Source: Hungateiclostridiaceae bacterium UBA3922
GTDB lineage: Bacteria > Bacillota > Clostridia > Acetivibrionales > DTU013
Assembly (NCBI GenBank): GCA_002386045.1
Contig: DGEQ01000123.1
Location: forward strand, 7,717 to 14,329
Direction: 5' to 3'
DNA: 6,613 nucleotides
The notes beneath the pieces are model-generated. The model made no database searches and was not told the origin of the DNA. It was given only the letters and a program-made list of their open reading frames with translations. Of this stretch, positions 1-5,033 are shown piece by piece. How positions within the stretch are numbered: the stretch's first letter is position 1; each line of letters begins with the position of its first letter. Position numbers and translations under genes: made by a program.

Positions 1-17
1 AATATCTCTGCTTTGGC

Positions 18-47
18 TTGACTTGGACAATGCTGCGGTGGTAATAT
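18..47 (+). promoter_or_regulatory. Probable sigma-A promoter for the riboswitch-ribU transcript
   Basis: TTGACT (18-23), an 18-bp spacer and TAATAT (42-47) resemble a vegetative promoter. The predicted transcription start near 54 lies about 20 nt before the FMN aptamer, which is the expected placement. An overlapping alternative uses TTGGAC (24-29) with TATAGT (45-50). Assigned by inspection only. Confidence 0.6.
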
Positions 48-72
48 AGTGTCTGAACTGAATAGTGAATAT

Positions 73-196
73 AATCTTCAGGGCAGGGTGAGATTCCCGA
101 CCGGCGGTGATACGGCCAGGTGCCGTTAGCCCGCGAGCGCAAGCTGATTCCGGTGAGATCCCGGAGCCGACAGTATAGTCTGGATGGGAGAAGATT
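73..196 (+). promoter_or_regulatory. FMN riboswitch (RFN element)
   Basis: This is a flavin mononucleotide aptamer in the leader of the riboflavin transporter gene. Closing helix P1 is AATCTTC (73-79) paired with GAAGATT (190-196). The conserved RFN core is present in order: the GGGCAGGGTGA segment from 81, GACCGGCGGT (99-108), AGCCCGCGAGC (128-138) and GCCGACAGTATAGTC (166-180), followed by TGGATGGGAG. The class is known to bind FMN and switch off riboflavin synthesis or uptake genes. Here the downstream gene is an importer, so high FMN should reduce riboflavin uptake. A terminator-like hairpin follows 18 nt after P1, suggesting transcriptional control. I did not fold the alternative antiterminator. 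Confidence 0.96.
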
Positions 197-214
197 AACG
201 TGGTCGATCGTGCG

Positions 215-246
215 TCCCTGGGATTATATTCCGGGGATTTTCTTTT
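215..246 (+). terminator. Riboswitch expression-platform terminator
   Basis: TCCCTGG (215-221) pairs with CCGGGGA (231-237) through one T-G wobble across a 9-nt loop, followed by TTTTCTTTT (238-246). This has the form of a Rho-independent terminator. Its place between aptamer and ribU fits the OFF state of a transcriptional FMN riboswitch. The stem is short, so efficiency is uncertain. Confidence 0.72.
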
Positions 247-247
247 A

Positions 248-263
248 TATGGTGCGCACCATA
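248..263. repeat. 16-bp perfect palindrome in the ribU leader
   Basis: TATGGTGCGCACCATA reads identically on both strands. It begins just after the U-tract of the riboswitch terminator and about 70 bp before the ribU ribosome site. With no loop bases in the centre it is a poor RNA hairpin unless the middle opens, so a protein-binding DNA site is an alternative. No function is assigned. Confidence 0.6.
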
Positions 264-344
264 ACGCCATTGCCGGCGCGTCCCGCCTGCAGGGGATGCG
301 GAGACCGGCGTCAGTTCGAAGCATAATAAGTGGAGGAGGTCATG

Positions 345-926
345 ATGATGGAAGTAAACGGGAGAGTGGAAGTAAGTGTGAGAAAAACAAACGCTGTCGT
401 AAGGAAAATGACGATGATTGCCGTACTTTCGGCGCTTTCAATAGTACTTATGCTGCTTATAAGGTTCCCTATCATACCGGCGGCGCCTTACCTGATCTAT
501 GAGCCGGCTGACGTGCCTGTGCTGATAGGCGGATTTCTGTTCGGTCCGCTGGCCGGGATAGTCATAACGGTCATAGTCTCCGTCATACAGGCGTTCGCCC
601 TGAGCACCGACGGATGGGTCGGCCTGCTCATGCACATTATAGCCACGGGGACGCTTGTCGTTACAGCCAGCGTGATATACAGGTCGCGCCGCAACCTGGC
701 AGGCGCCATCATAGCCCTCGTGGCAGGCACCCTGGCGATGACGGCGGTGATGATCCCGACCAACCTGGTCATACAGCCGAATTTCTACGGGATCCCGGTC
801 GAGGTGGTCAAGAGCCTGCTGGTGCCGGCGATAATACCGTTCAACCTCATAAAGGCCGGGCTCAATTCGCTGCTGACGTTCATTGTCTATAAGGGCATAA
901 GCAACTTCGTGAAGAAGTTCGTGTAA
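345..926 (+). CDS. ribU: ECF transporter S component, riboflavin-specific (RibU)
   Basis: This is the substrate-binding membrane subunit of an energy-coupling-factor importer. It captures riboflavin outside the cell and works with a shared EcfT and two EcfA ATPases, none of which lie in this window. The 193-residue product is almost wholly hydrophobic, with about five or six membrane segments (roughly 22-40, 56-83, 92-112, 117-138, 153-166, 170-185), matching the usual length of about 190 residues. The segment FPIIPAAPYLIYEPADVPVL (41-60), followed by IGGFLFGPLAG, matches the characteristic RibU stretch after the first helix. The FMN riboswitch upstream makes riboflavin specificity very likely. 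Three consecutive ATG codons (342, 345, 348) follow an extended GGAGGAGG at 332-339; 345 has suitable spacing, but 342 and 348 are equally possible. Its last two codons and stop form the start of a repeat array. Confidence 0.95.
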   Translation: MMEVNGRVEVSVRKTNAVVRKMTMIAVLSALSIVLMLLIRFPIIPAAPYLIYEPADVPVLIGGFLFGPLAGIVITVIVSVIQAFALSTDGWVGLLMHIIATGTLVVTASVIYRSRRNLAGAIIALVAGTLAMTAVMIPTNLVIQPNFYGIPVEVVKSLLVPAIIPFNLIKAGLNSLLTFIVYKGISNFVKKFV

Positions 927-1040
927 TGCCGCAGAGAAGTTCATGTGACGGCGTAGAGAAGCTCGTGTGACGATGTGGAAGCTCGTATGAAGCCGTGGGA
1001 CGTCCATGTAACGGCATGAGACGCTCGTGTGGCGCGAGGA
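918..1040 (+). repeat. Degenerate 20-22-bp tandem repeats at the 3' end of ribU
   Basis: Units start at 918, 940, 962, 982, 1003 and 1024, with lengths 22, 22, 20, 21, 21 and a partial copy. Each begins with a variant of TTCGTGTAA (TTCATGTGA, CTCGTGTGA, CTCGTATGA, TCCATGTAA, CTCGTGTGG). The first unit contains the last two ribU codons and its stop. Unit lengths are not multiples of three, and stops occur in several copies, so the array downstream of 926 is not coding. No terminator with a T-tract was found here; a weak stem GTGTGG/CCACAC (1027-1049) lacks one. Confidence 0.8.
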
Positions 1041-1104
1041 TTTCCACACCGGGCCAGGGGCCAACATCGGCGGAGCGGGCACAGGGGCGAGCTGTTGCGG
1101 ATGC

Positions 1105-1128
1105 GAGCGGAGGATGGAGCGGAGGATG
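1105..1128 (+). repeat. 12-bp tandem duplication
   Basis: GAGCGGAGGATG occurs twice back to back (1105-1116 and 1117-1128), immediately upstream of the promoter for the small HTH gene. The rest of the 927-1136 gap holds the degenerate array ending near 1040 and otherwise nothing recognised. Confidence 0.8.
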
Positions 1129-1136
1129 GAAATATA

Positions 1137-1165
1137 TTGACAATTATCCAGGCCTGTACTACAAT
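1137..1165 (+). promoter_or_regulatory. Strong sigma-A-like promoter for the small HTH gene
   Basis: TTGACA (1137-1142), a 17-bp spacer and TACAAT (1160-1165) give a perfect -35 and a five-of-six -10. The expected transcription start is near 1172, about 64 nt before the start codon at 1236. Confidence 0.8.
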
Positions 1166-1235
1166 AAAGTAAAAATGTTGCTATCATCGACAGTTTTTGC
1201 CAGACTCCTGAATAAGTTACCGGAGGAGTTGCAAG

Positions 1236-1445
1236 ATGGAAGTGAACAGGCAAAAGATCCGCGAGCTCATGAAGACCCGATGCGAAGGGAACTACAACCG
1301 CTTCGCCAGAGAACTGGGCGTCGACCCGTCGCACCTGTACAGGTTCATCAACTCAGGTGTGGGCGGCGGGAAGAAGATCCTGATGTCCGTAATGAAGTAC
1401 TGCAAGATGAACGGCCTGGATTTCGAAGACTATATCAGCATGTAG
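1236..1445 (+). CDS. Small Cro/C1-like helix-turn-helix protein
   Basis: The 69-residue product is probably a cytoplasmic DNA-binding protein. NRFARELGVDPSHLYRFIN (21-39) fits a Cro/C1-type helix-turn-helix: a first helix with Phe-Ala-Arg-Glu-Leu, the Gly-Val-Asp turn and a recognition helix starting Pro-Ser-His-Leu. The remainder (KKILMSVMKYCKMNGLDFEDYI, here only described as 46-67) looks like a closing helix and tail. The protein has no room for a partner or enzymatic domain. The ATG follows CGGAGGAG (1221-1228) at normal spacing. It has its own promoter and terminator, so it forms a single-gene transcript. A 6-bp complement upstream could mask the ribosome site. I do not recognise a specific family member, and the regulated genes are unknown. 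Confidence 0.82.
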   Translation: MEVNRQKIRELMKTRCEGNYNRFARELGVDPSHLYRFINSGVGGGKKILMSVMKYCKMNGLDFEDYISM

Positions 1446-1461
1446 TGTTTGTATGTGTACG

Positions 1462-1501
1462 AACCTCGGCGCGCAACGCTGCGCAGCCGGGGTTGTTTTT
1501 T
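1462..1501 (+). terminator. Rho-independent terminator of the HTH gene
   Basis: The outer stem AACC-T-CGGC (1462-1470) pairs with GCCG-G-GGTT (1486-1494), continued by inner stem GCGCA/TGCGC (1471-1475, 1480-1484) around loop ACGC, with A1485 bulged. The T-run at 1496-1501 completes a strong intrinsic terminator 17 nt after the stop codon. Confidence 0.92.
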
Positions 1502-1722
1502 GTGATTGAGGCAGTTGATGGAGTCTCTGCAGAGGTTTTCCGGCATTCCAGTTAAGTATCATGATTATCTGCAATATAGCATAAATATGTTAAAGCACTT
1601 CCATTATCGCCAATACTGTACCTGTTTAGACTCGATTCGACAATACCATAACGAAAATTGTAATACTATATTTTTATGGTAGAATTATTTCCAAAGATAG
1701 CCTGTGCGTCCATACTCTGTTA
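1502..1722. other. AT-rich intergenic stretch with no recognised gene
   Basis: From about 1550 base composition shifts sharply to AT-rich compared with the flanking genes. I see no RNA gene or convincing coding region. A possible plus-strand promoter is TTGTAA (1658-1663), a 16-bp spacer and TAGAAT (1680-1685) with an extended -10 TGG, which could have served the remnant ORF that follows. Confidence 0.5.
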
Positions 1723-1842
1723 ATGCGGTATCGTTTGTTTCATCTATTTGGTGAGGGAAACATAAAAATCAGATATGATGAGAATGAAGGCAAGGAATAC
1801 TTCTGTGCTGAAAAAGAATTATGGGAAAGGTTTATGAGTTAA
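1723..1842 (+). pseudogene. Short ORF, possible 5' part of a decayed gene
   Basis: An ATG at 1723 opens a 39-codon frame ending in TAA at 1840-1842. The frame is open further upstream to a stop at 1627-1629, without another obvious start. The product has a charged, ordinary-looking composition ending in a segment EGKEYFCAEKELWERFMS. The next ORF begins at the very next base in the same reading frame, so the two may be one gene split by a single in-frame TAA. There is no Shine-Dalgarno site at 1723. I do not recognise a family. It could equally be chance ORFs in AT-rich DNA. Confidence 0.25.
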
Positions 1843-2028
1843 ATGCTTAATTTCTTACTACAGACCAAAAACATCGATCAATATATAAGAACCCAAGATA
1901 AGTGTAGCTTGGATATATCCGACAAATCACTTGAAGAACAGGTGAAAATCCTGATCCTCCGGGATTTGTTGCGACTGGACTGGAATGTAAATTTTGACCT
2001 GTTTTCGCAACATTTCATTCCCAAATAA
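1843..2028 (+). CDS. Hypothetical 61-residue protein, possibly the C-terminal part of a broken gene
   Basis: The ATG directly follows the TAA at 1840-1842 and is in frame with the ORF before it. A weak GGGAAAGG (1823-1830) lies 12 nt upstream. The product begins MLNFLLQTKNIDQYIRTQ and continues with a probably helical stretch around SLEEQVKILILRDLLRL (residues 29-45). It has no recognisable motif, signal peptide or membrane span. The stop is 2 nt before a strong hairpin shared with the converging tRNA-Ser gene. Base composition is AT-rich and unlike the flanking genes, which suggests a transferred remnant. A real small gene, a fragment or a chance ORF are all possible. Confidence 0.35.
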   Translation: MLNFLLQTKNIDQYIRTQDKCSLDISDKSLEEQVKILILRDLLRLDWNVNFDLFSQHFIPK

Positions 2029-2030
2029 CG

Positions 2031-2058
2031 GTAAAAGCCTGATAAATCAGGCTTTTAC
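2031..2058. terminator. Bidirectional terminator between the AT-rich ORF and tRNA-Ser
   Basis: GTAAAAGCCTGA (2031-2042) and TCAGGCTTTTAC (2047-2058) form a perfect 12-bp stem around loop TAAA. The A-run on one side and T-run on the other lie inside the stem, so it can act in both directions. On the minus strand it comes 4 nt after the tRNA-Ser CCA end. Confidence 0.85.
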
Positions 2059-2062
2059 AATA

Positions 2063-2153
2063 TGGCGGAGAGTCAGGGATTCGAACCCTGGATACCCTTA
2101 CGGGTATACATGATTTCCAGTCATGCGCCCTCGACCATCTAGGCGAACTCTCC
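2063..2153 (-). tRNA. tRNA-Ser (anticodon GGA)
   Basis: Read on the minus strand, the acceptor arms GGAGAGT (from 2153) and ACTCTCC (ending 2067) pair over 7 bp, followed by discriminator G and an encoded CCA (2065-2063). The anticodon stem CATGA/TCATG encloses loop CTGGAAA; the anticodon GGA is complementary to 2116-2118 and reads UCC and UCU serine codons. A long variable arm (TACCC...GGGTA) marks the class II fold of tRNA-Ser. The T arm with GGTTCGAATCC is canonical. It has its own promoter and terminator. Confidence 0.97.
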
Positions 2154-2225
2154 AGGTCGAAAATATCACGATATAAAAATTTGATGCTGCATGCATGCGC
2201 AAAGCACAGTCTCTGCCGCCTAACT

Positions 2226-2254
2226 ATAATACAACAGAACCGGACGGATGTCAA
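2226..2254 (-). promoter_or_regulatory. Promoter for tRNA-Ser
   Basis: On the minus strand TTGACA (2254-2249), a 17-bp spacer and TATTAT (2231-2226) form a near-consensus sigma-A promoter. Transcription would start near 2219, about 65 nt before the mature tRNA 5' end, leaving a leader to be removed by RNase P. Confidence 0.8.
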
Positions 2255-2318
2255 TCGAAAACAGGGCGGAGGAACAATGTGGATGGACACTGAGGATCCC
2301 GATATTTGTTCGGTTTCG

Positions 2319-2347
2319 TTGACGCGAAAATACTATAGTGATAATAT
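2319..2347 (+). promoter_or_regulatory. Promoter for the alpha/beta hydrolase gene
   Basis: TTGACG (2319-2324), a 17-bp spacer and TAATAT (2342-2347) match the vegetative pattern, giving a start near 2354 and a leader of about 22 nt. The -35 box is flanked by inverted arms TTTCG (2314-2318) and CGAAA (2325-2329), which may be an operator or chance. Confidence 0.65.
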
Positions 2348-2375
2348 TTTATCGTAATGATTGGAGGAGTCGGCG

Positions 2376-3347
2376 ATGAAACAGAGACCGAGGTTCAGCA
2401 ACATTGCAATAAGCAGGGTGAGGAGAAAAAGGCCGATCGGTAAGATGATCACCATTATCATCATCGTGCTGGCCGTGATCGTTGTCGCCGGCTTCGCAGC
2501 CATACCGCCGATAGTTATGAAAGATATGGTCCTTCTGCACGTGGATGTCAGTGAGATGCCGCCGGAGCAGTTCGGCGTGGAGGCAGAAGAGGTATGGCTG
2601 ACCACGGAAGACGGGCTCCGGCTTATTTCATGGGAAGTCAAAGCTGATGATCCCAGGGGGATCGTCATATTCCTTTCCGGCATCCACAACCCTTCTGTCA
2701 CGGCCTATTTCGGTCATGCAAAAATGATGGCGGACAACGGCTATTCGTCACTCCTTATAGAAATGCGTTCCCACGGGAGAAGCGAAGGAAGCAAAATATA
2801 CGTTGGGACCAGGGAATACCTGGACACGAAAGCGGGAGTTGAATATATAAAGAGCCAGCCGGCATATAAAGATTTGCCCGTGATAGTTTTCGGGGTATCG
2901 ATGGGCGGTGCCACGGCGATAAATTCGATCGGGGAGATCCCGGATATAGACGGGCTGATCAGCGTCTCTGCGTTTTCGTCATGGGAGGATGCGTTCTGTG
3001 ACAATATGATCGGCATGGGCTTCCCGCCGATCGCCGCGAAAATGGAAAAGCCGTTCGTCAGGCTGTATATGGGGCTCGAATTCGGTTTCGGCAGCATCAG
3101 GATAAGCCCTGTCAACGAAATCAAAAAGCTCGACGGCAGGCCTGCACTGCTTATGCATTCCACGGAAGATTCGCAGATACCCTTTGCCAGTTTTGAAAGG
3201 CTGAAAAAAGCGGCAACTGGCCAGGTCGAAACTTTCGTCCGTACCGGGGATCACCATATGATGTGCATGGAGGAGCATTTCACAGAACCGTGGAAAGATG
3301 AAGAATATGCCGGCGCCATCCTTTCATTCCTGGAGGAGCATTTCTGA
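2376..3347 (+). CDS. Membrane-anchored alpha/beta hydrolase
   Basis: This 323-residue serine hydrolase has an N-terminal anchor. Residues 1-23 are rich in Arg and Lys and are followed by a single hydrophobic span (about 24-46), so by the positive-inside rule the catalytic domain should face outward. No lipobox or clear cleavage site is seen. The domain follows from about 68: the nucleophile elbow GVSMGG places Ser175, the acid is probably Asp265 in STEDSQIPF, and the base is His293 or His294 in TGDHH. RSHGRSEGS (131-139) is the typical Hydrolase_4/BAAT-like stretch after strand 4. The substrate is not predictable; esterase, lipase-like or peptidase activity is possible. ATG 2376 is preferred over TTG 2361 because GGAGGAG (2363-2369) sits at good spacing before it. 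It is monocistronic and faces the converging HAAS gene. No terminator was recognised after it. Confidence 0.9.
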   Translation: MKQRPRFSNIAISRVRRKRPIGKMITIIIIVLAVIVVAGFAAIPPIVMKDMVLLHVDVSEMPPEQFGVEAEEVWLTTEDGLRLISWEVKADDPRGIVIFLSGIHNPSVTAYFGHAKMMADNGYSSLLIEMRSHGRSEGSKIYVGTREYLDTKAGVEYIKSQPAYKDLPVIVFGVSMGGATAINSIGEIPDIDGLISVSAFSSWEDAFCDNMIGMGFPPIAAKMEKPFVRLYMGLEFGFGSIRISPVNEIKKLDGRPALLMHSTEDSQIPFASFERLKKAATGQVETFVRTGDHHMMCMEEHFTEPWKDEEYAGAILSFLEEHF

Positions 3348-3359
3348 GCACAGTATCGA

Positions 3360-3393
3360 CCAGGATATAGCGTCATCCAGGATATAGCGTCAT
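3360..3393 (+). repeat. Two exact 17-bp tandem repeats with decayed further copies
   Basis: CCAGGATATAGCGTCAT occurs at 3360-3376 and 3377-3393 without a mismatch. Weaker echoes follow (CCGGAATATCGCATAAA from 3394, CGGAATATGGCAC from 3413, CTGAATATCAT from 3430). The array starts 12 bp after the hydrolase stop codon. It has no hairpin or T-tract typical of a terminator. Confidence 0.85.
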
Positions 3394-3650
3394 CCGGAAT
3401 ATCGCATAAAAACGGAATATGGCACTGACCTGAATATCATTGTCCGGGCTAGACATTGACCGGAAAAAGGCCGCATGGCAGCGGGGATCGTCACGTCTGC
3501 AGTTGCCGACATGGCCGCGGCTGGCGGCTCGTGACATACTTTTGTCGGTTTGCGATATTCGTTGCTGTGGCCGTGCTGATATACCTTTCCCCGGGATATT
3601 GCCCCGACGCCGGCAGTTTGCTTCCCCGTATCATTCTGCCGTGACATTAT
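3394..3650. other. Convergent intergenic gap, no recognised gene
   Basis: This lies between the ends of the converging hydrolase and HAAS genes. After the decayed tandem copies I see only an inverted pair CGGCAG (3611-3616) and CTGCCG (3636-3641) with a 19-nt loop and no T-tract. Short open frames exist on both strands, but none has a ribosome site and a plausible protein. Confidence 0.5.
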
Positions 3651-4418
3651 TCAGCTGCCGGGGAAATACTTCACAAGGCCTGAAAACAGGTCAACGATCC
3701 AATCGGGCAATTTCGGGAATGCAGCCCGGATGAGAGCGGCTGCCTCAGTAACGGCCTCAGGACCCGCCTGGCCTATTCTCAGCATATATTCACCGTCTAT
3801 TTCATTCCCTATGGCAACAGTACCGGCTGCAACTCCACCTATCGCTATTTTTCCCAGGCAAACTCCCCCGATAGCCCCAAGCCCCAGGGCAACTCCGCCG
3901 AATGCGACAGCACCGACAGCCACGCTGCCCAGGGCCATCAGCAGGCCGAGAGCGACCGCGCCCAGTGAGATGAGACCGACGGCCAAAGCCCCGATGCTTA
4001 TTATCCCTATCGGTATTGCCCCAATGGAAACGACTCCCAGCGATACCGTGCCGATCGCAATGATACCCTTTGCCAATGCAGGTCTGCCGTACCTGTTGAA
4101 TTTGATGTGGACCAGCGGCAGTCCGAATATGGTCGTTTTTGATCTGTATTCATATGCCGGCTCCAGGTATTTCGCATTTTCCGAAAGATTTGGCAGCAGT
4201 TCGTTGAGCAGTTCGCTTTTATCTTCATAGATCGAATCCATGAATTCGCGCGCAACTTCCCTGGGATCGCCCAGCCGGGCCAGCACGCTGTCAGTGTCTT
4301 CCGTGCGCGTGGCTTCGCTGAGCTGCAAGACAAGGTCTTCCCGTATACGTTCCTTCGTCTTGTTGTCGGCAATGATGAAGGAAAGGACTTCGTCCACATA
4401 TCGGTTGATTCTGTCCAT
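3651..4418 (-). CDS. HAAS-domain protein with glycine-pentad repeat region
   Basis: This 255-residue protein is encoded just after a PadR regulator. Residues 1-65 resemble the HAAS helical domain found next to PadR genes in Bacillota: a helix with RYVDEVLSFI, a second helix, and the LARLGDPREVAREFM motif (47-60) with its Leu-Gly-Asp-Pro turn. FGLPLVHIKF (98-107) leads into a striking region, 121-206, made of 17 pentads of the form small/hydrophobic-Gly-x-hydrophobic (for example SLGVV, SIGAI, PIGII), with a single extra residue, Met161. This could be stacked beta-helix coils or a glycine-zipper membrane bundle; the sequence alone does not decide. The C-terminal 207-255 is helical and less hydrophobic. 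The function is unknown; HAAS proteins are thought to sense or signal with PadR partners. The ATG has GAGGG about 10 nt upstream. It lies 57 nt after padR. Confidence 0.85.
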   Translation of the reverse strand: MDRINRYVDEVLSFIIADNKTKERIREDLVLQLSEATRTEDTDSVLARLGDPREVAREFMDSIYEDKSELLNELLPNLSENAKYLEPAYEYRSKTTIFGLPLVHIKFNRYGRPALAKGIIAIGTVSLGVVSIGAIPIGIISIGALAVGLISLGAVALGLLMALGSVAVGAVAFGGVALGLGAIGGVCLGKIAIGGVAAGTVAIGNEIDGEYMLRIGQAGPEAVTEAAALIRAAFPKLPDWIVDLFSGLVKYFPGS

Positions 4419-4453
4419 TCAGGCAATACCCTCTTTCATATATAAACTGTGCT

Positions 4454-4491
4454 GGTTATCAGCTTATGACGGTTATCAGCCGGTTATCAGC
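4454..4491 (-). repeat. Three copies of a 10-bp repeat at the 3' end of padR
   Basis: On the plus strand GGTTATCAGC occurs exactly at 4454-4463, 4471-4480 and 4482-4491. The last two copies run through the end of padR, so its final codons and stop are built from repeat units. Function unknown. Confidence 0.75.
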
Positions 4492-4823
4492 CGGATCGCA
4501 TCAATGAGCGTCTCAAGTTCCTGCTTCATGTTTCCGAGCGCCCTGATGCCTTCATCGGTTATCATGTAATACTTTCTCGGGACGCTTCGCCTTTCACGCT
4601 CCTTTTCCCAGGAGCTTTCGATATACCCGCTGTCCTCAAGCCTGTAAAGGACAGGGTAAAGCGTGCCCTCTTTCATTTTGAAAACGCCGTTGCTCCTGGT
4701 GTCCAGCTCCTGTATCAGTTGATACCCGTACATCTTGTCTTCGCTCAGAAGGCTTAGTATCAGTATCTCTATGACGCCTTTCTTCAGTTGCCTGCTGACT
4801 TCCGTCAAATGTATGCTCTCCAT
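4476..4823 (-). CDS. PadR-family transcriptional regulator
   Basis: This 115-residue winged-helix repressor belongs to the short PadR subfamily. The N-terminal helix with LKKGVIEILILSLL (13-26) and MYGYQLIQEL (31-40) is the family's signature start. EGTLYPVLYRLE (52-63) is the recognition helix and RKYYMITDEG (83-92) the wing; the C-terminal helix (93-112) should form the dimer interface. It is first in an operon with the HAAS-domain gene, a common pairing in Bacillota, so it probably controls that gene and itself. ATG 4823 was chosen because two upstream in-frame ATGs fall on or before the -35 of the promoter. The ribosome site is weak. A palindrome lies just upstream between -10 and start codon. 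The inducing signal is unknown. Confidence 0.93.
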   Translation of the reverse strand: MESIHLTEVSRQLKKGVIEILILSLLSEDKMYGYQLIQELDTRSNGVFKMKEGTLYPVLYRLEDSGYIESSWEKERERRSVPRKYYMITDEGIRALGNMKQELETLIDAIRLITG

Positions 4824-4833
4824 ATTTAAGTAT

Positions 4834-4846
4834 TTAGTATTACTAA
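4834..4846. promoter_or_regulatory. Probable PadR operator palindrome
   Basis: TTAGTATTACTAA has perfect 6-bp arms around a central T. It lies immediately after the padR -10 box and across the predicted transcription start, 11 bp before the start codon. That position suits repression by the gene's own product. Known PadR sites are often AT-rich palindromes of this kind; binding here is inferred. Confidence 0.6.
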
Positions 4847-4850
4847 GTAT

Positions 4851-4879
4851 ATGATAATAGAAAGTATATTCCATGTCAA
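4851..4879 (-). promoter_or_regulatory. padR operon promoter
   Basis: On the minus strand TTGACA (4879-4874), a 17-bp spacer and TATCAT (4856-4851) form a strong sigma-A-like promoter. Transcription should start near 4844, inside the palindrome, giving a leader of about 21 nt. Confidence 0.75.
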
Positions 4880-4945
4880 TACTGATTTTGGAATATGGCA
4901 AACCGATTTTCCATCTGGTAGAATTGTTCAGGGGAACTGCCCGAT

Positions 4946-4972
4946 CGGATCATGCCGGCCGGATCATGCCGG
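4946..4972 (+). repeat. 14-bp tandem duplication upstream of ogt
   Basis: CGGATCATGCCGG occurs at 4946-4958 and 4960-4972, separated by one C. It lies in the divergent padR-ogt gap, 60-90 bp before the ogt start. A possible extended -10 (TGGTAGAAT, 4916-4924) lies just upstream and may serve ogt, but no matching -35 was seen. Confidence 0.7.
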
Positions 4973-5033
4973 ACACCAGACAGGATCCCGGACCAGGCGC
5001 GCGGCACGCAAACATAATGACCCGGGGGTGGGT

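Noticed and set aside
1027..1049. GTGTGG/CCACAC stem after ribU as a terminator
   Set aside because: Only 6 bp with an 11-nt loop and no T-tract follows, so it does not meet the form of an intrinsic terminator.
438..1334. A 298-codon minus-strand open frame opposite ribU and the HTH gene
   Set aside because: It runs antisense to two clearly real genes, a repeat array, a promoter and a ribosome site, and its product is His/Arg-rich with no recognisable domain.
2031..2153. tRNA-Ser 3' end as an attachment site with a second copy in the window
   Set aside because: No second copy of the tRNA 3' segment is seen in the AT-rich patch or elsewhere here, and the tRNA's own terminator separates it from the patch.
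3456..3644. A 62-codon plus-strand frame with a hydrophobic stretch in the convergent gap
   Set aside because: It starts with TTG without a ribosome site, its first part is Arg/His/Cys-rich and unlike a protein, and no promoter precedes it.
3390..3647. An 85-codon minus-strand frame just downstream of the HAAS gene
   Set aside because: It has no ribosome site, runs into the decayed tandem repeats and shows no recognisable motif.
3730..4230. A 166-codon plus-strand frame rich in Pro, Ala and Thr
   Set aside because: It mirrors the glycine-pentad repeats of the HAAS protein on the other strand; the regular composition is a by-product of that repeat.
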